A stretch of 64,000 nucleotides of DNA from assembly GCA_025529335.1 (NCBI GenBank), contig JAMYHX010000166.1:1-64000 (forward strand), given 5' to 3'. The stretch is from Rhizopus sp. PT2906. Its lineage: Eukaryota; Mucoromycota; Mucoromycetes; Mucorales; Rhizopodaceae. Below, one piece after another: positions 33,858 to 43,767 of the stretch; within the stretch, counting starts at the first letter, position 1; each line of letters opens with the position of its first letter. The translations under genes and the position numbers were made by a program. The notes below the pieces were generated by a model, which searched no databases, was not told the origin of the DNA, and saw nothing but the letters and a program-made list of their open reading frames with translations.

Positions 33858-34584
33858 TTATAACTTTGCCAAAACTGCTTCAGCTCCAGAAGCTGTGACA
33901 CCAGGGGCATCTTCAACACCAACATACTTTATGACCAAATCATCTACAATAATAGCAAAACGCTTGGATCGGATGCCCATACCTGCCTTGGTCAAGTCTT
34001 GAGTGAGGCCTAATGCCTTGGAGAATTCAGCACTACCATCACCGGCCATGATAACTTTATCACCGGCCTTATAAGCCTTGGCGAATGCGTTCATGACAAA
34101 TCCGTCCGAGACAGAGATGCAGATAATTTCATTGACACCTTTAGCCTTAAGTGCTTCATAAGCATTTAAAAAGCCAGGAACATGAGTCTCGGAGCAAGTG
34201 GGTGTAAATGGACCTAGATGACACATGTTGATATCAATAAGAAACAGTAGGTACTAATGGTGTACCTGGAATAGCAAAGATAACAGCCTTTTTGCCCTTT
34301 AATTGCTCATGAATCTTGAAAGGGATTGGTCTAGTGACAAATGAGTATCAAGGTCAAAATCAATATATAATATAATTACCTAGGGCATGCTGTGATTTCT
34401 TCATTTGGGTTATAGGGTACATAATGAAGAGTAGCATCAGGGATCTTTTCGAAAAGCATAAGCAAAGATAAAAAGAGAACACTACGAGATACTTACGATA
34501 TCGCCTATGTGAATGGACTAAAGTCATGTATAAGTCCATTACTACAATTCATTGTCGCGTAAATAATTTTTATATGCTTACCAT
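33858..34584 (-). CDS. Prx5/PMP20-type peroxiredoxin, peroxisomal PTS1
   Basis: Five exons on the minus strand, 34582-34584 (ATG only), 34497-34517 (21 nt), 34380-34444, 34266-34330 and 33858-34213, give 169 aa. Motifs follow the atypical 2-Cys/1-Cys Prx5 fold: IHIGDIIPDATLHYV, KKAVIFAIPGPFTPTCSETH (peroxidatic Cys in PTCS), VNEIICISVSDGFVMNAFAK and MGIRSKRFAIIVDDLVIKYV. The enzyme reduces H2O2 and alkyl hydroperoxides using thioredoxin or glutathione. The C-terminus is Ala-Lys-Leu, the PTS1 signal also found on yeast PMP20, so peroxisomal location is inferred, matching the PTS1-bearing acyl-CoA dehydrogenase and AMACR in this window. The initiator codon sits alone in its exon, an odd but consistent model: MSIHIGDI results. 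Confidence 0.92.
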
Positions 34585-34862
34585 TTTGGTTTTTATCAAA
34601 AAGTGGAAAGAAAAGGGTATTTTTTACAAGATGAACAAAGTGGTATAATTTTCACACAAAAACACAACATAAGCTACTTTCTTTGCAAACCAAATTCATT
34701 GGCTGGCAAAAAACCATTCTTTCTCCGATACTCGTTTCCTTTTTTTACTGCCTTCTTTCAGTCACACATCACGGAGTGGTGTGGTTAGATTACTGTAGAA
34801 AGTAAACGGAGAGCATATATGATATAGGAAACTAAAGACGAAAGAAGGAAAATAAACGTAAT

Positions 34863-35027
34863 TACAGTAGGGCCTCGATTCTGTCATAACCCTCGGTGGG
34901 TAGGAGTAGCATATTCCGAAAAAGTATACTGAAATAAACAGTCTCGTATCGATTTTTCTCATAAAATGGTATTCCAGAATCGCGATTATTCCAGGATAAA
35001 GTATTCCAAAATCGAGGTCCTACTGTA
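34863..35027. mobile_element. Short MITE with inverted repeats, TA-flanked
   Basis: The left end TACAGTAGGGCCTCGATTCT and the right end, whose reverse complement is TACAGTAGGACCTCGATTTT, match at all but two of 20 positions and point inward. The whole is about 165 bp and starts and ends with TA, the target duplicated by Tc1/mariner and pogo/Fot1-type transposases. It has no coding capacity, so it is a non-autonomous miniature element needing a transposase from elsewhere. The inner part also repeats TATTCC-type words near both ends. Confidence 0.75.
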
Positions 35028-36932
35028 TTATTTATTTAAGAAAAGGTGAACATTACATGCACCGGAAAATGTACCAGTGAATAATCTAATGCTATGGATG
35101 CTTCCATGGGGTACTATGCGCGGCGTCATTTTACAACTTCACATTACCAAAGCCTCTGCCTAACCTAAGGCTGCCCAGTTCACTCACTCTGATATAAAAT
35201 GTGAATCTATCATAATTACATGTGTTCTTGCATCTTTGTTGATAGACTGACAACATAAAACTAGAATAAATAAATAGCAATATTTCTTTTTATCTCTTCT
35301 TTATAAAACCGTGTTTAGTTTGACGCTGCAGATTGAAAAGTTTTGTTGGGCAACATCATAGGTAATGGGTAGAGATAGCGCCCGTAGGATTAGTATAACT
35401 TCAACTCAAAAAATTACTAATATAGAGGCACATTGAAGACCAGGTTGATTCTGACACATCTCACAAAGAAAGATAACAGCAAAAGGAAGTAGAAGGTAAA
35501 TTAGTAAACTGCTTAAGAATATTCTATCAATGTATATTGACACTTCATTAAAATAAATAGCTATTTTGAAGGAAAGAGTTGATGTATTAACAAACATACA
35601 TCAGAGCTGATAGACAGCAGGTAAGATATAGATATACATATTTATGTTATTCCAAATGTCCGTAGCTAAACATGGTTTTATTGGTCGTTAGTGTTGGCAG
35701 CTTTGACATCTTGGATTTAGATGCATGCTCTAAAAACAATTTGCTGCAGGAATATTTGGCGACTGAAGAAATCCGATGTTTAGTGACAGCCTTGAAGCGC
35801 CCGTCTATACCTTGTCCTCGCCTTGCCAGAAAATGGTTGAGCTGCTTCTCAGTTCTCCTGCTTCCCCTATGTGCTTGACAAGAGTCATACGAAGCGAAGT
35901 AATACAAGACTTTGGCTATGAATTCGACTTGTACCTACATTGGAATTTGGCGTTTATTGAAAATGTCACGAAGCACTTATAAACCCATTATTATAGTATT
36001 TTTATTTTACTTTATGTCTAATGTCCTTTCTTATATGTAATTTATACCTTATCCAAAGTCTCAACAATCCTCTAAAACAAAAGTGCTTGGAAAGGCCAAC
36101 AGCAACGACCATTGAAATATTGAATTATCTATTTCTCATAGATAATGACTTGTTGCAGTTGGATTGATAAGATACATAGATATGTAGAGCTGTAATATTT
36201 ATCTAATATTTATATTCAAACAAGGATCGAGCGAAGAAATTGGTCCACCCAAAAGACCAACTAGGATTGTGTAGTCTTTTGTGTTGGCAACAACAAAGCC
36301 ACTCCAGTGTTGGTAGAGTTCTCGGATGGTATGAAGCATAGTTCAAGCCAAGCAAAAGAGGAAAAAAGACACTCAGAAGCTTTACAGCAACATCACTCAA
36401 TTGGTTATTTCTATTGATGCTCGCAGCCAAGAAAATGTTCTTCTTTTTGTAGTCAGATTTGTTAGTAAGTATATGTATTAAATAGAAAAATATTATTACA
36501 ATGTTATAACTTACATGTTCTAATATTTAGATCTAACCATTTTCTTTGAATCAATCGCAACCATCAATGGAAGTATGGTCAAAAAGATCTATTGTGTGGT
36601 GAAATGCCCCACTACTGCTTCCGAAATATAGGACTTTGTCGCTGTCTTGCCTTCTCTTTTCAATTGGAAGGCCGTGGTCATAGAAACGGTCAAGAAGTCC
36701 AAGGAACTTTAGTTTTTATCTTTTCTTTTTTTTCTGTTCTCTGCTTCCTTTAATTGTAAATCAAATCGCATTTTCTGCCCTCCTTTCACTGAACTGACTG
36801 ATGCTGACCTCATTTGACTTGGAGGAGAGTGACCGATTAAACTTCAAAAATAATAATCAACCTAATTTTAAAAGTCCGGCATTTATTTTTCTTCAAGTGA
36901 GAAATAGAACGGCTGTATTCAGTTGATACCAT
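35028..36932. other. Gene-poor stretch with decayed coding-like pieces
   Basis: Two coding-like fragments on the minus strand are visible. At 35647-35907 is an 86-codon frame reading FASYDSCQAHRGSRRTEK, then IDGRFKAVTKHR and SKLFLEHASKSKM. At 36203-36430 is a 75-codon frame without clear character. The first looks like part of a real, probably mobile-element, protein but I cannot name it. The last 200 bp include the promoter of the NDUFAF7-like gene. No RNA gene was recognised. Confidence 0.4.
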
Positions 36933-38308
36933 ATGTACAGTAGAACAATCTTATACCACAACAGTCAACCCTTTAGGCAGATAAAGCGATATTACGGATT
37001 TTTTACTCCATTCTTTGTACACAAGAAAAACACTGTAGACGAATATGAATCATATAGTCTAAAGACCAGTCAAGACACTAAATCTCACATACTGCCTCCT
37101 GTGCGTACAAAGATGCTCGTCAGAGACTTTATTGACGACTCACTTTATAACCCACACTATGGCTTTTTCTCAAAGAAACCAGCCTGGGTGACCAGTTCAA
37201 AAGAATACAAAAAGGATGAAGATTATGTCGATTCGATGAGTAGTTTTGCTCGAACACATGGAGCAGCTCATCCTCATTATGGGCATTCTCACACTGAACT
37301 ATTTCAAGTAAGCTTCTTGTTTTTTATATATATATACATACAAAGACAAACTTGTATACATTAGCCTTGGTTTGGACGTGCGGTTGCAAAGTATATGGTA
37401 ACAGAGTACAAATTGACACTATATCCACATAGAGATCTCGTCATTTATGAAATGAACGGAGGCAATGGAAGATTGATGCCTTATATTCTTGATTACATAC
37501 GACAATATGAACCCTCTGTCTACCAAAGAACTCAATACAACCTGATCGAACCCACGTTCATGTCTATCGCACACGAGCCTTTGCCCCAGCATGACTGCCC
37601 TATCGCACGGTTTGACCAAAGCATCTTTGATTGGAATAGGGTAGTCACTGAGCAGTGCTTTGTATTAGGCTTAGAAGTGATGGTAACTAACGGACACACA
37701 AAAAAGGACACATTTGCGCTTAAATAATTGATATTGTATGTGCAACATAGACACGACTTGGACATGACATGATTCAATCCAGAGACAACACTCAGTATCA
37801 GGGCCTTGTCTGTATCGACAGTCAGGGTCATCACCATCAATTGTTTGAGCCCGTCGGCAACGATCCATTGATCAACCGATACTTGACGTTTAGAAAGAAA
37901 TTGAAGACACCTAGTTCAGATCGGGCCTGGCGCCAGTTTCGACTGTCTCTTGCTAATTCCTATGAATTTATACCTACCAGACTATTTCAACTGCTAGATA
38001 TCTTGAGGACATACTTTCCTGGACATCGACTCATCCTTACAGATTACTCTCACTTGCCTCATACCATCGAAGGTATCAATGCGCCCATGGTACAGACTTG
38101 TTATAAAGACCGAATGGTGCGGTGTAAAACGTTCAGACTACCTCCTGGCTGGTACGATATCATGTTTCCAATCAACTTTGAACTCGTCAAAGAAATGTAC
38201 TTGCTCATGTCCCATAAGAATGTCAAGCTTTTATCGTATGAAGACTTTGTCGAACGTTATGAAAGGACAAAAAAGCGTTCTTCCAATGTCAAGATTCTCC
38301 TTACGTGA
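36933..38308 (+). CDS. NDUFAF7: NDUFAF7/MidA-like (DUF185) methyltransferase, mitochondrial
   Basis: Three exons, 36933-37307, 37365-37682 and 37751-38308, give 416 aa. The N-terminus is Arg/Tyr-rich and without acidic residues for about 25 residues, consistent with mitochondrial import. Family features are VRDFIDDSLYNPHYGFFSK, LFQPWFGRAVAKYM, the SAM-binding-type strand YEMNGGNGRLMPYIL (usual DUF185 form is E-x-G-x-G-x-G), a Pro/Trp/Arg-rich middle, and the C-terminal HRLILTDYSHLPHTIEGINAP and VQTCYKDRMVRCKTFRLPPG blocks. Human NDUFAF7 dimethylates an arginine of complex I subunit NDUFS2 and is needed for assembly. Here the loop reads NGGNGR, so a subfamily variant of the SAM site is possible. 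This gene may be a fungal paralogue rather than the strict orthologue. Confidence 0.8.
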
Positions 38309-38452
38309 CGTGTGTGAGAAGGGTGGGAATCTTTTTAAAATTTGATGGTGCACATTGTACATAATGTAACCGTGGGAAAGCAGTAAATAAGTTACATATA
38401 AAAAGGACTTTCCTTTAAACCAAATAAATAAACACCCTTTCTTTCATCTATC

Positions 38453-40105
38453 ATGTTTAAGCTTGCTCAGCGTCTTCCTCAACTTGCTGCCCGTACTCAA
38501 CCTATTGCTCGTCAGGCCTTGAAGCGGTAACCTATAATATGATTTTTGTTTTAAACTCCATACTTATTTTTTTTCGTAGCAATTATGCTGCTTTGACGTT
38601 CTCTTCTCCTTCTATCCATGAGGCCCCTACCTCTCTGCAATCCTTCACTGAAGAAGAACTCATGTTGAAGGATACAGGTAAAGGATAATATGAGCTTTTT
38701 TTTATTATTTTTCTAATATTTACCCAAATAGTTTCCAGATTTGCTCGTGAAGTTGTTCAGCCTAAAGTACAGGAAATGGATGAAGCTGAAGTGATGAATA
38801 AAGACATCATTCAAGCCATGTTTGATAACGGCGTAAGTAAAAGATAAAACACGTCTATTAAAATAATACTAACGTGTGAGCCCTAGTTGATGGGTCTTGA
38901 AACAGAAAGTGAATATGGTGGTGCTGAATGTTCTTTTACTGCTGCTATTTTAGCAGTTGAAGGTACGTGATAACTTCTCATAGTATGTACACAACCCCCT
39001 TACTTCTTTTGCCTTTAGAACTGGCCAAGATTGACCCCTCCATTAGTGCACTGTGTGACATTCACGTAAAGATAAATAATACATTTATAGTTAATTTATC
39101 AAACTAACCTTTTTCACGTAGAATACTTTAACCAACACTGTTATTCGTAAATGGGGTTCCAAAGAACTCAAGGAAAAATACCTCACACGTCTTGCCACTG
39201 ACACCGTGGGTAGTTTCTGTATTTCAGAAGCTGGTGCTGGATCAGACGCATTTGCTCTTCAAACTCGTGCTGAAGATAAAGGTGATCACTATGTCTTGAA
39301 TGGTGGAAAGATGTGGATCAGTAACTCTGCAGAAGCTGGTATTTTCGTTATCTTTGCCAATGTGTAAGTATTTGAACTATACGCAACAAGTTTACTAAAC
39401 TTTAATTTTTAAAAAAGCGATCCTTCCAAGGGATACAAGGGTATCACTGCATTCGTCGTCGAGAAGGAATGGGGTGTTGAAATTGCAAAGAAGGAAAAGA
39501 AGGTAAAGCAATGAGAAAAGGGAGAGAGAAAATAATAGCTAATATCATTTTCAAAAAAGTTGGGTATTCGCTCTTCTTCCACATGCGTCTTGAATTTTGA
39601 CGATGTCAAGATTCCCAAGGAAAACGTGCTCGGTAAGGTCGGTGATGGTTACAAATACGCCATCGACTCTTTGAACGAAGGCCGTATCGGTATTGCTGCT
39701 CAAATGATTGGTTGTGCTCAAGGAGCCTATGATATCGCTTTACCCTACATGATGGAACGTAAGCAATTTGGTCAACCTATCGGTACCTTCCAAGCCATGC
39801 AACACCAATTTGCCGAAGTCGCTGTTGAAATCGAAGCTGCCAAGCTGCTGACATACAACGCTGCTAGATTAAAGGAAGAAGGTAAACCATTTGTCATGGA
39901 GGCTGCCATGGCCAAGTGGAAGGCTGCCAAGGTTGCCGAAAAGGCTTCTTCTTATGCTGTTGAATGGATGGGAGGTAATGGTTTCGTCCGTGAAACTGGT
40001 GTTGAAAAGTTCTATCGTGATGCCAAGATTGGTTCTATCTATGAAGGAACCAACAACATTCAACTTCAAACCATTGCAAAGATCATCAGCACCAAGTATA
40101 AATAA
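38453..40105 (+). CDS. ACADSB: Short/branched-chain acyl-CoA dehydrogenase, mitochondrial
   Basis: Eight exons, 38453-38526, 38580-38677, 38732-38832, 38887-38962, 39019-39065, 39122-39363, 39418-39502 and 39560-40105, give 422 aa. The N-terminus (MFKLAQRLPQLAARTQ) is a mitochondrial presequence. Motifs are CISEAGAGSDAFAL, YVLNGGKMWISNSAEAG, the GIRSSSTCVLNFDDV beta domain, RKQFGQPIGTFQAMQHQ, MGGNGFVRETGVEKFYRD and the catalytic base in IYEGTNNIQL. The closest match is the ACADSB type, which oxidises 2-methylbutyryl- or other short branched acyl-CoAs in isoleucine breakdown. Substrate assignment is by overall resemblance only. It differs clearly from the ACAD11-like gene at 3.5 kb in sequence and targeting. 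The stop codon is 57 bp from that of the convergent NIF3-like gene. Confidence 0.95.
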
Positions 40106-40162
40106 GTAAATAAATAAACAAATAGAAACCATCTTGTGTACAGTCGAACTTTATTATTATTA

Positions 40163-41250
40163 TTATACAACTTGAAGTGGGTCCCTATCAGCTTGAGACA
40201 CGACAACTTCAATGGGTTCACCAGACTCTGATGTTTCATTGGCCAATTGCTTTTCTAAAGCAGGCTTTAAGACAGCAGAGAGATATCCTCTTTCTGTATT
40301 AGTATGTTCACCTACATTATATTAGCTATGAAGTTGATATAAGCTTGTTTTCTTACATAAAATAACACTTGTATTTCTATATAAAGCAGCCAATACATCA
40401 TGATGTCCCATTTCACCTGTGAAATAAAGATCGGCTTTAACTGAATTCAAAACGGAAGAACCTGATCCAGCACAGATGGCTACTGTCTCGATCAGTTTGT
40501 TCTTATCCATCGTAGCTAATCTAACTATGTATCCATTTAGCTAATATCACACATAACCTTGTTCATTACCATAGGGCAATCCGATCAGCTTCTTTACGCG
40601 ATCAACAATTTCGGATAATGAAGTAGGTTCGCTAAAAGTGAAAAGTCGACCAGAACCAGATCCTTCTTGTCCCTCAGGTGGGTTATCAGCTGGTGTGATG
40701 GGCTCAACACGACCCTTTCCTAATCCACTTGCTAGCCAGTCATTGACTTGACAAAAAGTTACTTTTATATCAAACAAGTGTGCTGTTCTGTGTTACCTCC
40801 GTTGATGCAATTGTCACAAGCTGTATGAGGGGAATAAATGCCAACACCAGAGGCAATGGCTTTCAAGATCATAGCTTGTTGAGGATCCTCTGAAGTCAAT
40901 CTCTTGAAACCTCTAAAAATAGGAGGATGATATGATATAATGGTGCCAAACTAAAACAAGGTGAGTTCTATTTACATATGCGCGTCACTTATTTTGTATT
41001 TACTTTGGGATCAGCAAGTGCTTCTTCAAGCACTTGTGGAGTCAAGTCAATAGTCAAAAGAACCTTGTTTTGCTTTGGTGAAGGAAAAGGGGGTTCTATG
41101 ACATGAATGTTAGACGAAGCTAAAAAAAAAAAGTCATGTCGAAATCAAGCCATTACCTACTAAAACACCTACGTTGTCCCACGAGGTCTCAGCAAGTTCT
41201 AAAGGAGCAATTGCTCTCATGCAGCGAGTTACTTTGGATAACAAGGACAT
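40163..41250 (-). CDS. NIF3: NIF3-like protein
   Basis: Six exons on the minus strand, 41157-41250, 41004-41119, 40797-40950, 40570-40746, 40357-40524 and 40163-40311, give 285 aa. NIF3 signatures are LAETSWDNVGVLV, VLLTIDLTPQVLEEAL, TIISYHPPIFRGFKRLT, GIYSPHTACDNCINGGVNDWLA, VAICAGSGSSVL and ADLYFTGEMGHHDVLAA, ending in the EHTNTERGYL strand. The family binds two metals through these His, Asp and Glu residues. Bacterial relatives are GTP cyclohydrolase-like, but the eukaryotic function is unsettled. The 45-nt intron at 40525-40569 was chosen so that LPYVRLAT is restored. It shares a 124-bp divergent promoter with the NmrA-like gene. Confidence 0.93.
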
Positions 41251-41374
41251 GGCGAGTTGTTATCAAGTTGTTGACTCGACAGGGAAAAAAAAAAGCAAAA
41301 AAAAAGAAAATGGCTGAGATTGAGAGGGCTTATAAAAAGGGAAGGATGTCTTTATCAGAGTTCTACACAATATC
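41251..41374. promoter_or_regulatory. Compact 124-bp divergent promoter (NIF3-like / NmrA-like)
   Basis: The two start codons are separated by only 124 bp, the shortest divergent spacing in the window. It contains A-rich runs (41283-41310) and a TATAAAA at 41330-41336 about 40 bp before the plus-strand ATG. Leaders must be very short or overlap. Confidence 0.55.
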
Positions 41375-42394
41375 ATGAAGACTCGAGTTATTACTAACGG
41401 AGACAGTTTACTTGGATTTGCTACTGCTTATAAGTTTTTAACTGAAGATAAGGAGTACAAATATCGTGTTCTCTGTCGTGAACGTCAAGGCTTAGATGAA
41501 CTTGCACTGCTCGGAGCTGATGTTGTTGAGGTGGACTATATGAACGAAATCGAGGTCTGTCGTTTACTGAGAGATACATGTTATGTTATGCTCGTGCCCG
41601 AATTCTCCAAGTCACGTAGAGAAGAAGCTGAGTCGATTATGAGGTGTGCTCAAAAGGAGCATGTTGATTACATGACCTTATTCTCCTTGTAAGCCTTAGA
41701 ACATGAAAGACAAAAGCAAAATAACCGTTTATTCTTTAGTATCGGTGTTGATGCTGTAAAAAAAGAAGATAATCGTCTGGAAGAACTCAAGGACTATCGA
41801 TATCTCGAGGATCTTATCCCAAAGTACTTTAGCAAGGACAATTACTGCATCATGCGTCTGCCTCTATTCTATCAGTTCTTTTTCTACATGGGTCCTTTAA
41901 TAGAAGATGAAAACAAGATCTGCTTACCTGTTTCTGAGCATGTCCAATGGTGTGTCATTGACATGGAAGACGCTTTGGACGCCATAGCTCAACTCTCAAA
42001 CGTCGTCAAGGGCAAAAAGAACAAGACGTTGTTTAACTTTACACCATCGCAACGCAACTACAATGTCAAGGACGTAGTAAGTGCCGCTAGCAAGGCGCTT
42101 GACCGTGACATAGCGTTTGAAAAGTCGAGTCGTTCGAGCATACGCGACTATTTGAAAGATTTGCGTAATGATAACCGCTTTAGAGAAAGGCCGTCCGAAG
42201 GGCATGGTATGTTTCCACTAGGACGGTATTTGAACGAAACCAACATCAACACCATACTTGATTATTGGGAATTATCTGAAGCTAAACACACAGATGTTAT
42301 TAGTCAGGATCTGGAAGATGCCATTGGTCGTAATCCGACAAGCCTAAAGGACTTCTTTCATCGTAACCGTGAGCAATTCAAGCGACTTCGTTGA
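41375..42394 (+). CDS. NmrA-like NAD(P)-binding Rossmann protein
   Basis: Two exons, 41375-41688 and 41740-42394, give 322 aa. The N-terminal Rossmann start (TRVITNGDSLLGFATAYKFL), the RVLCRERQGLDELALLGADVVEVDYMN segment split between beta2 and beta3, and the later LPLFYQFFFYMGPL and VIDMEDALDAIAQL blocks match the NmrA/atypical short-chain dehydrogenase family. The glycine motif is degenerate (NGDSLLG rather than GxxGxxG), as in NmrA proteins, which often sense NAD(P) ratios rather than catalyse. NmrA regulates nitrogen metabolism in ascomycetes, but this member cannot be assigned that role. It shares a very short promoter with the NIF3-like gene. Confidence 0.8.
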
Positions 42395-43767
42395 TACTTT
42401 GAATAATCGAATAAATTCACCATTTCACATAATCTAATAGCTTCTAAGCAGTGTATGCTTTTTTTTTGAAGTCATATACGATCATCAAATCTTGCCAATA
42501 TGTATAATATTACCGATATTGCCATAACAACATAATCTATTAATATTTACTATTTTAAAGCAAGTGGTCGGATCGTGAATTACAAAGTAGAAAAAGGTTG
42601 TCAGCTAAACCGTGTGCAGTCAACAGCATGTCATCGATATGTCCTCGCAATTGTGCTCAACTTTGAGTATATTGTGAAGGGTAATGATCAAGCCCTATAT
42701 CACCTATCAGAAGGCCAAGATCATGATAGGCATACTTCAATGATAACATGAAAAGTATGGAAAGTTGCTAACAGTGGCTGTTCATATCAATATTACCCTA
42801 CAAAAGCAAATGGCCACCAATAGCCCATTTGAACTTTATTTGCCCTAGTCTCTCTGTATATATTATTGAACTGACAAGAGTGCCCTCATAGAGGTCATAT
42901 AACATACCGATCTTATCTTGTTTCTCATTGAAGCTGAGATCTTTTAAATTGCATTGATATTTTTGGTGAATAGCCATAGTTTTTTTTTGTCCAACAAACA
43001 AAAAGTCATATAATAACAATTAATAAATACAAACAAAATAAAAAAGGGGAAGTCCTCATGACCTTTAAGCTCTGCCTCCCCATTATGGTATCGCGTAAAA
43101 AGCTTATTTACTAGACTAAAAAACTTGAAGGGAATTGTTCTGGCCCCTTTCTCTTTTCTTTGAAATCCAATTATACACGGCCTTTAAGCTAGATCCATTC
43201 ATCATGCGCGATCTTTTGTTCACACAACAAATAAGGGATCTTCACTATTATTGATTCAGTTTTAAACAATCTTTCCGATGTTTGAATCGACCATGAAACT
43301 TTTTATCAGTCAATCCAAATAGACTAGAGCAGTATGTATGTGCCACAAGTCAATCTATGAGCAAATGGTCAGACTCAGTCTTTGATGTAAAGTCCGTTGT
43401 GTAATGAGTTAAAAAAAGCTTATTTTCACTGTCTGTTGAACAATGATCAAAAGGAGACGCGCACTTCTAAACCGAGTAGAATTATTATAGCAACTCATTC
43501 CCCCCCTCTCTTGATTCCCCTCCCCCCCCCTTAGTAAACAGTTCACAAAATAAAGTATATTTTTTAACACGATTCCAAATAAGGCTTTCAAAGATGAATC
43601 CCGATCAAACTGTTTGAAAATTCTGTACTAAAAAAGTAATTTACTTGAAAAGGAAAATGTGACGCTATGCTCACTTTATGAAGGCATTATATAATACGGA
43701 AAAGGGTCATTGCTTCACTTCCCTTTTTTTTTTATGCCTTTTCTCTTTATTATTATTTAACTAAATC
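42395..43767. other. Intergenic, 1.4 kb
   Basis: No convincing gene. A 60-codon frame on the minus strand (about 42800-42980) reads MAIHQKYQCNLKDLSFNEK and could be a fragment, but nothing flanks it. A C-rich patch (43500-43531, with runs of six and nine C) stands out in otherwise AT-rich DNA. T-rich sequence at 43722-43733 leads into the phosphatase gene. Confidence 0.45.

Noticed and set aside
40525..40557. A 33-nt intron in the NIF3-like gene
   Set aside because: An upstream GTAATG donor at 40569 gives a 45-nt intron and restores the family motif VRLAT better.
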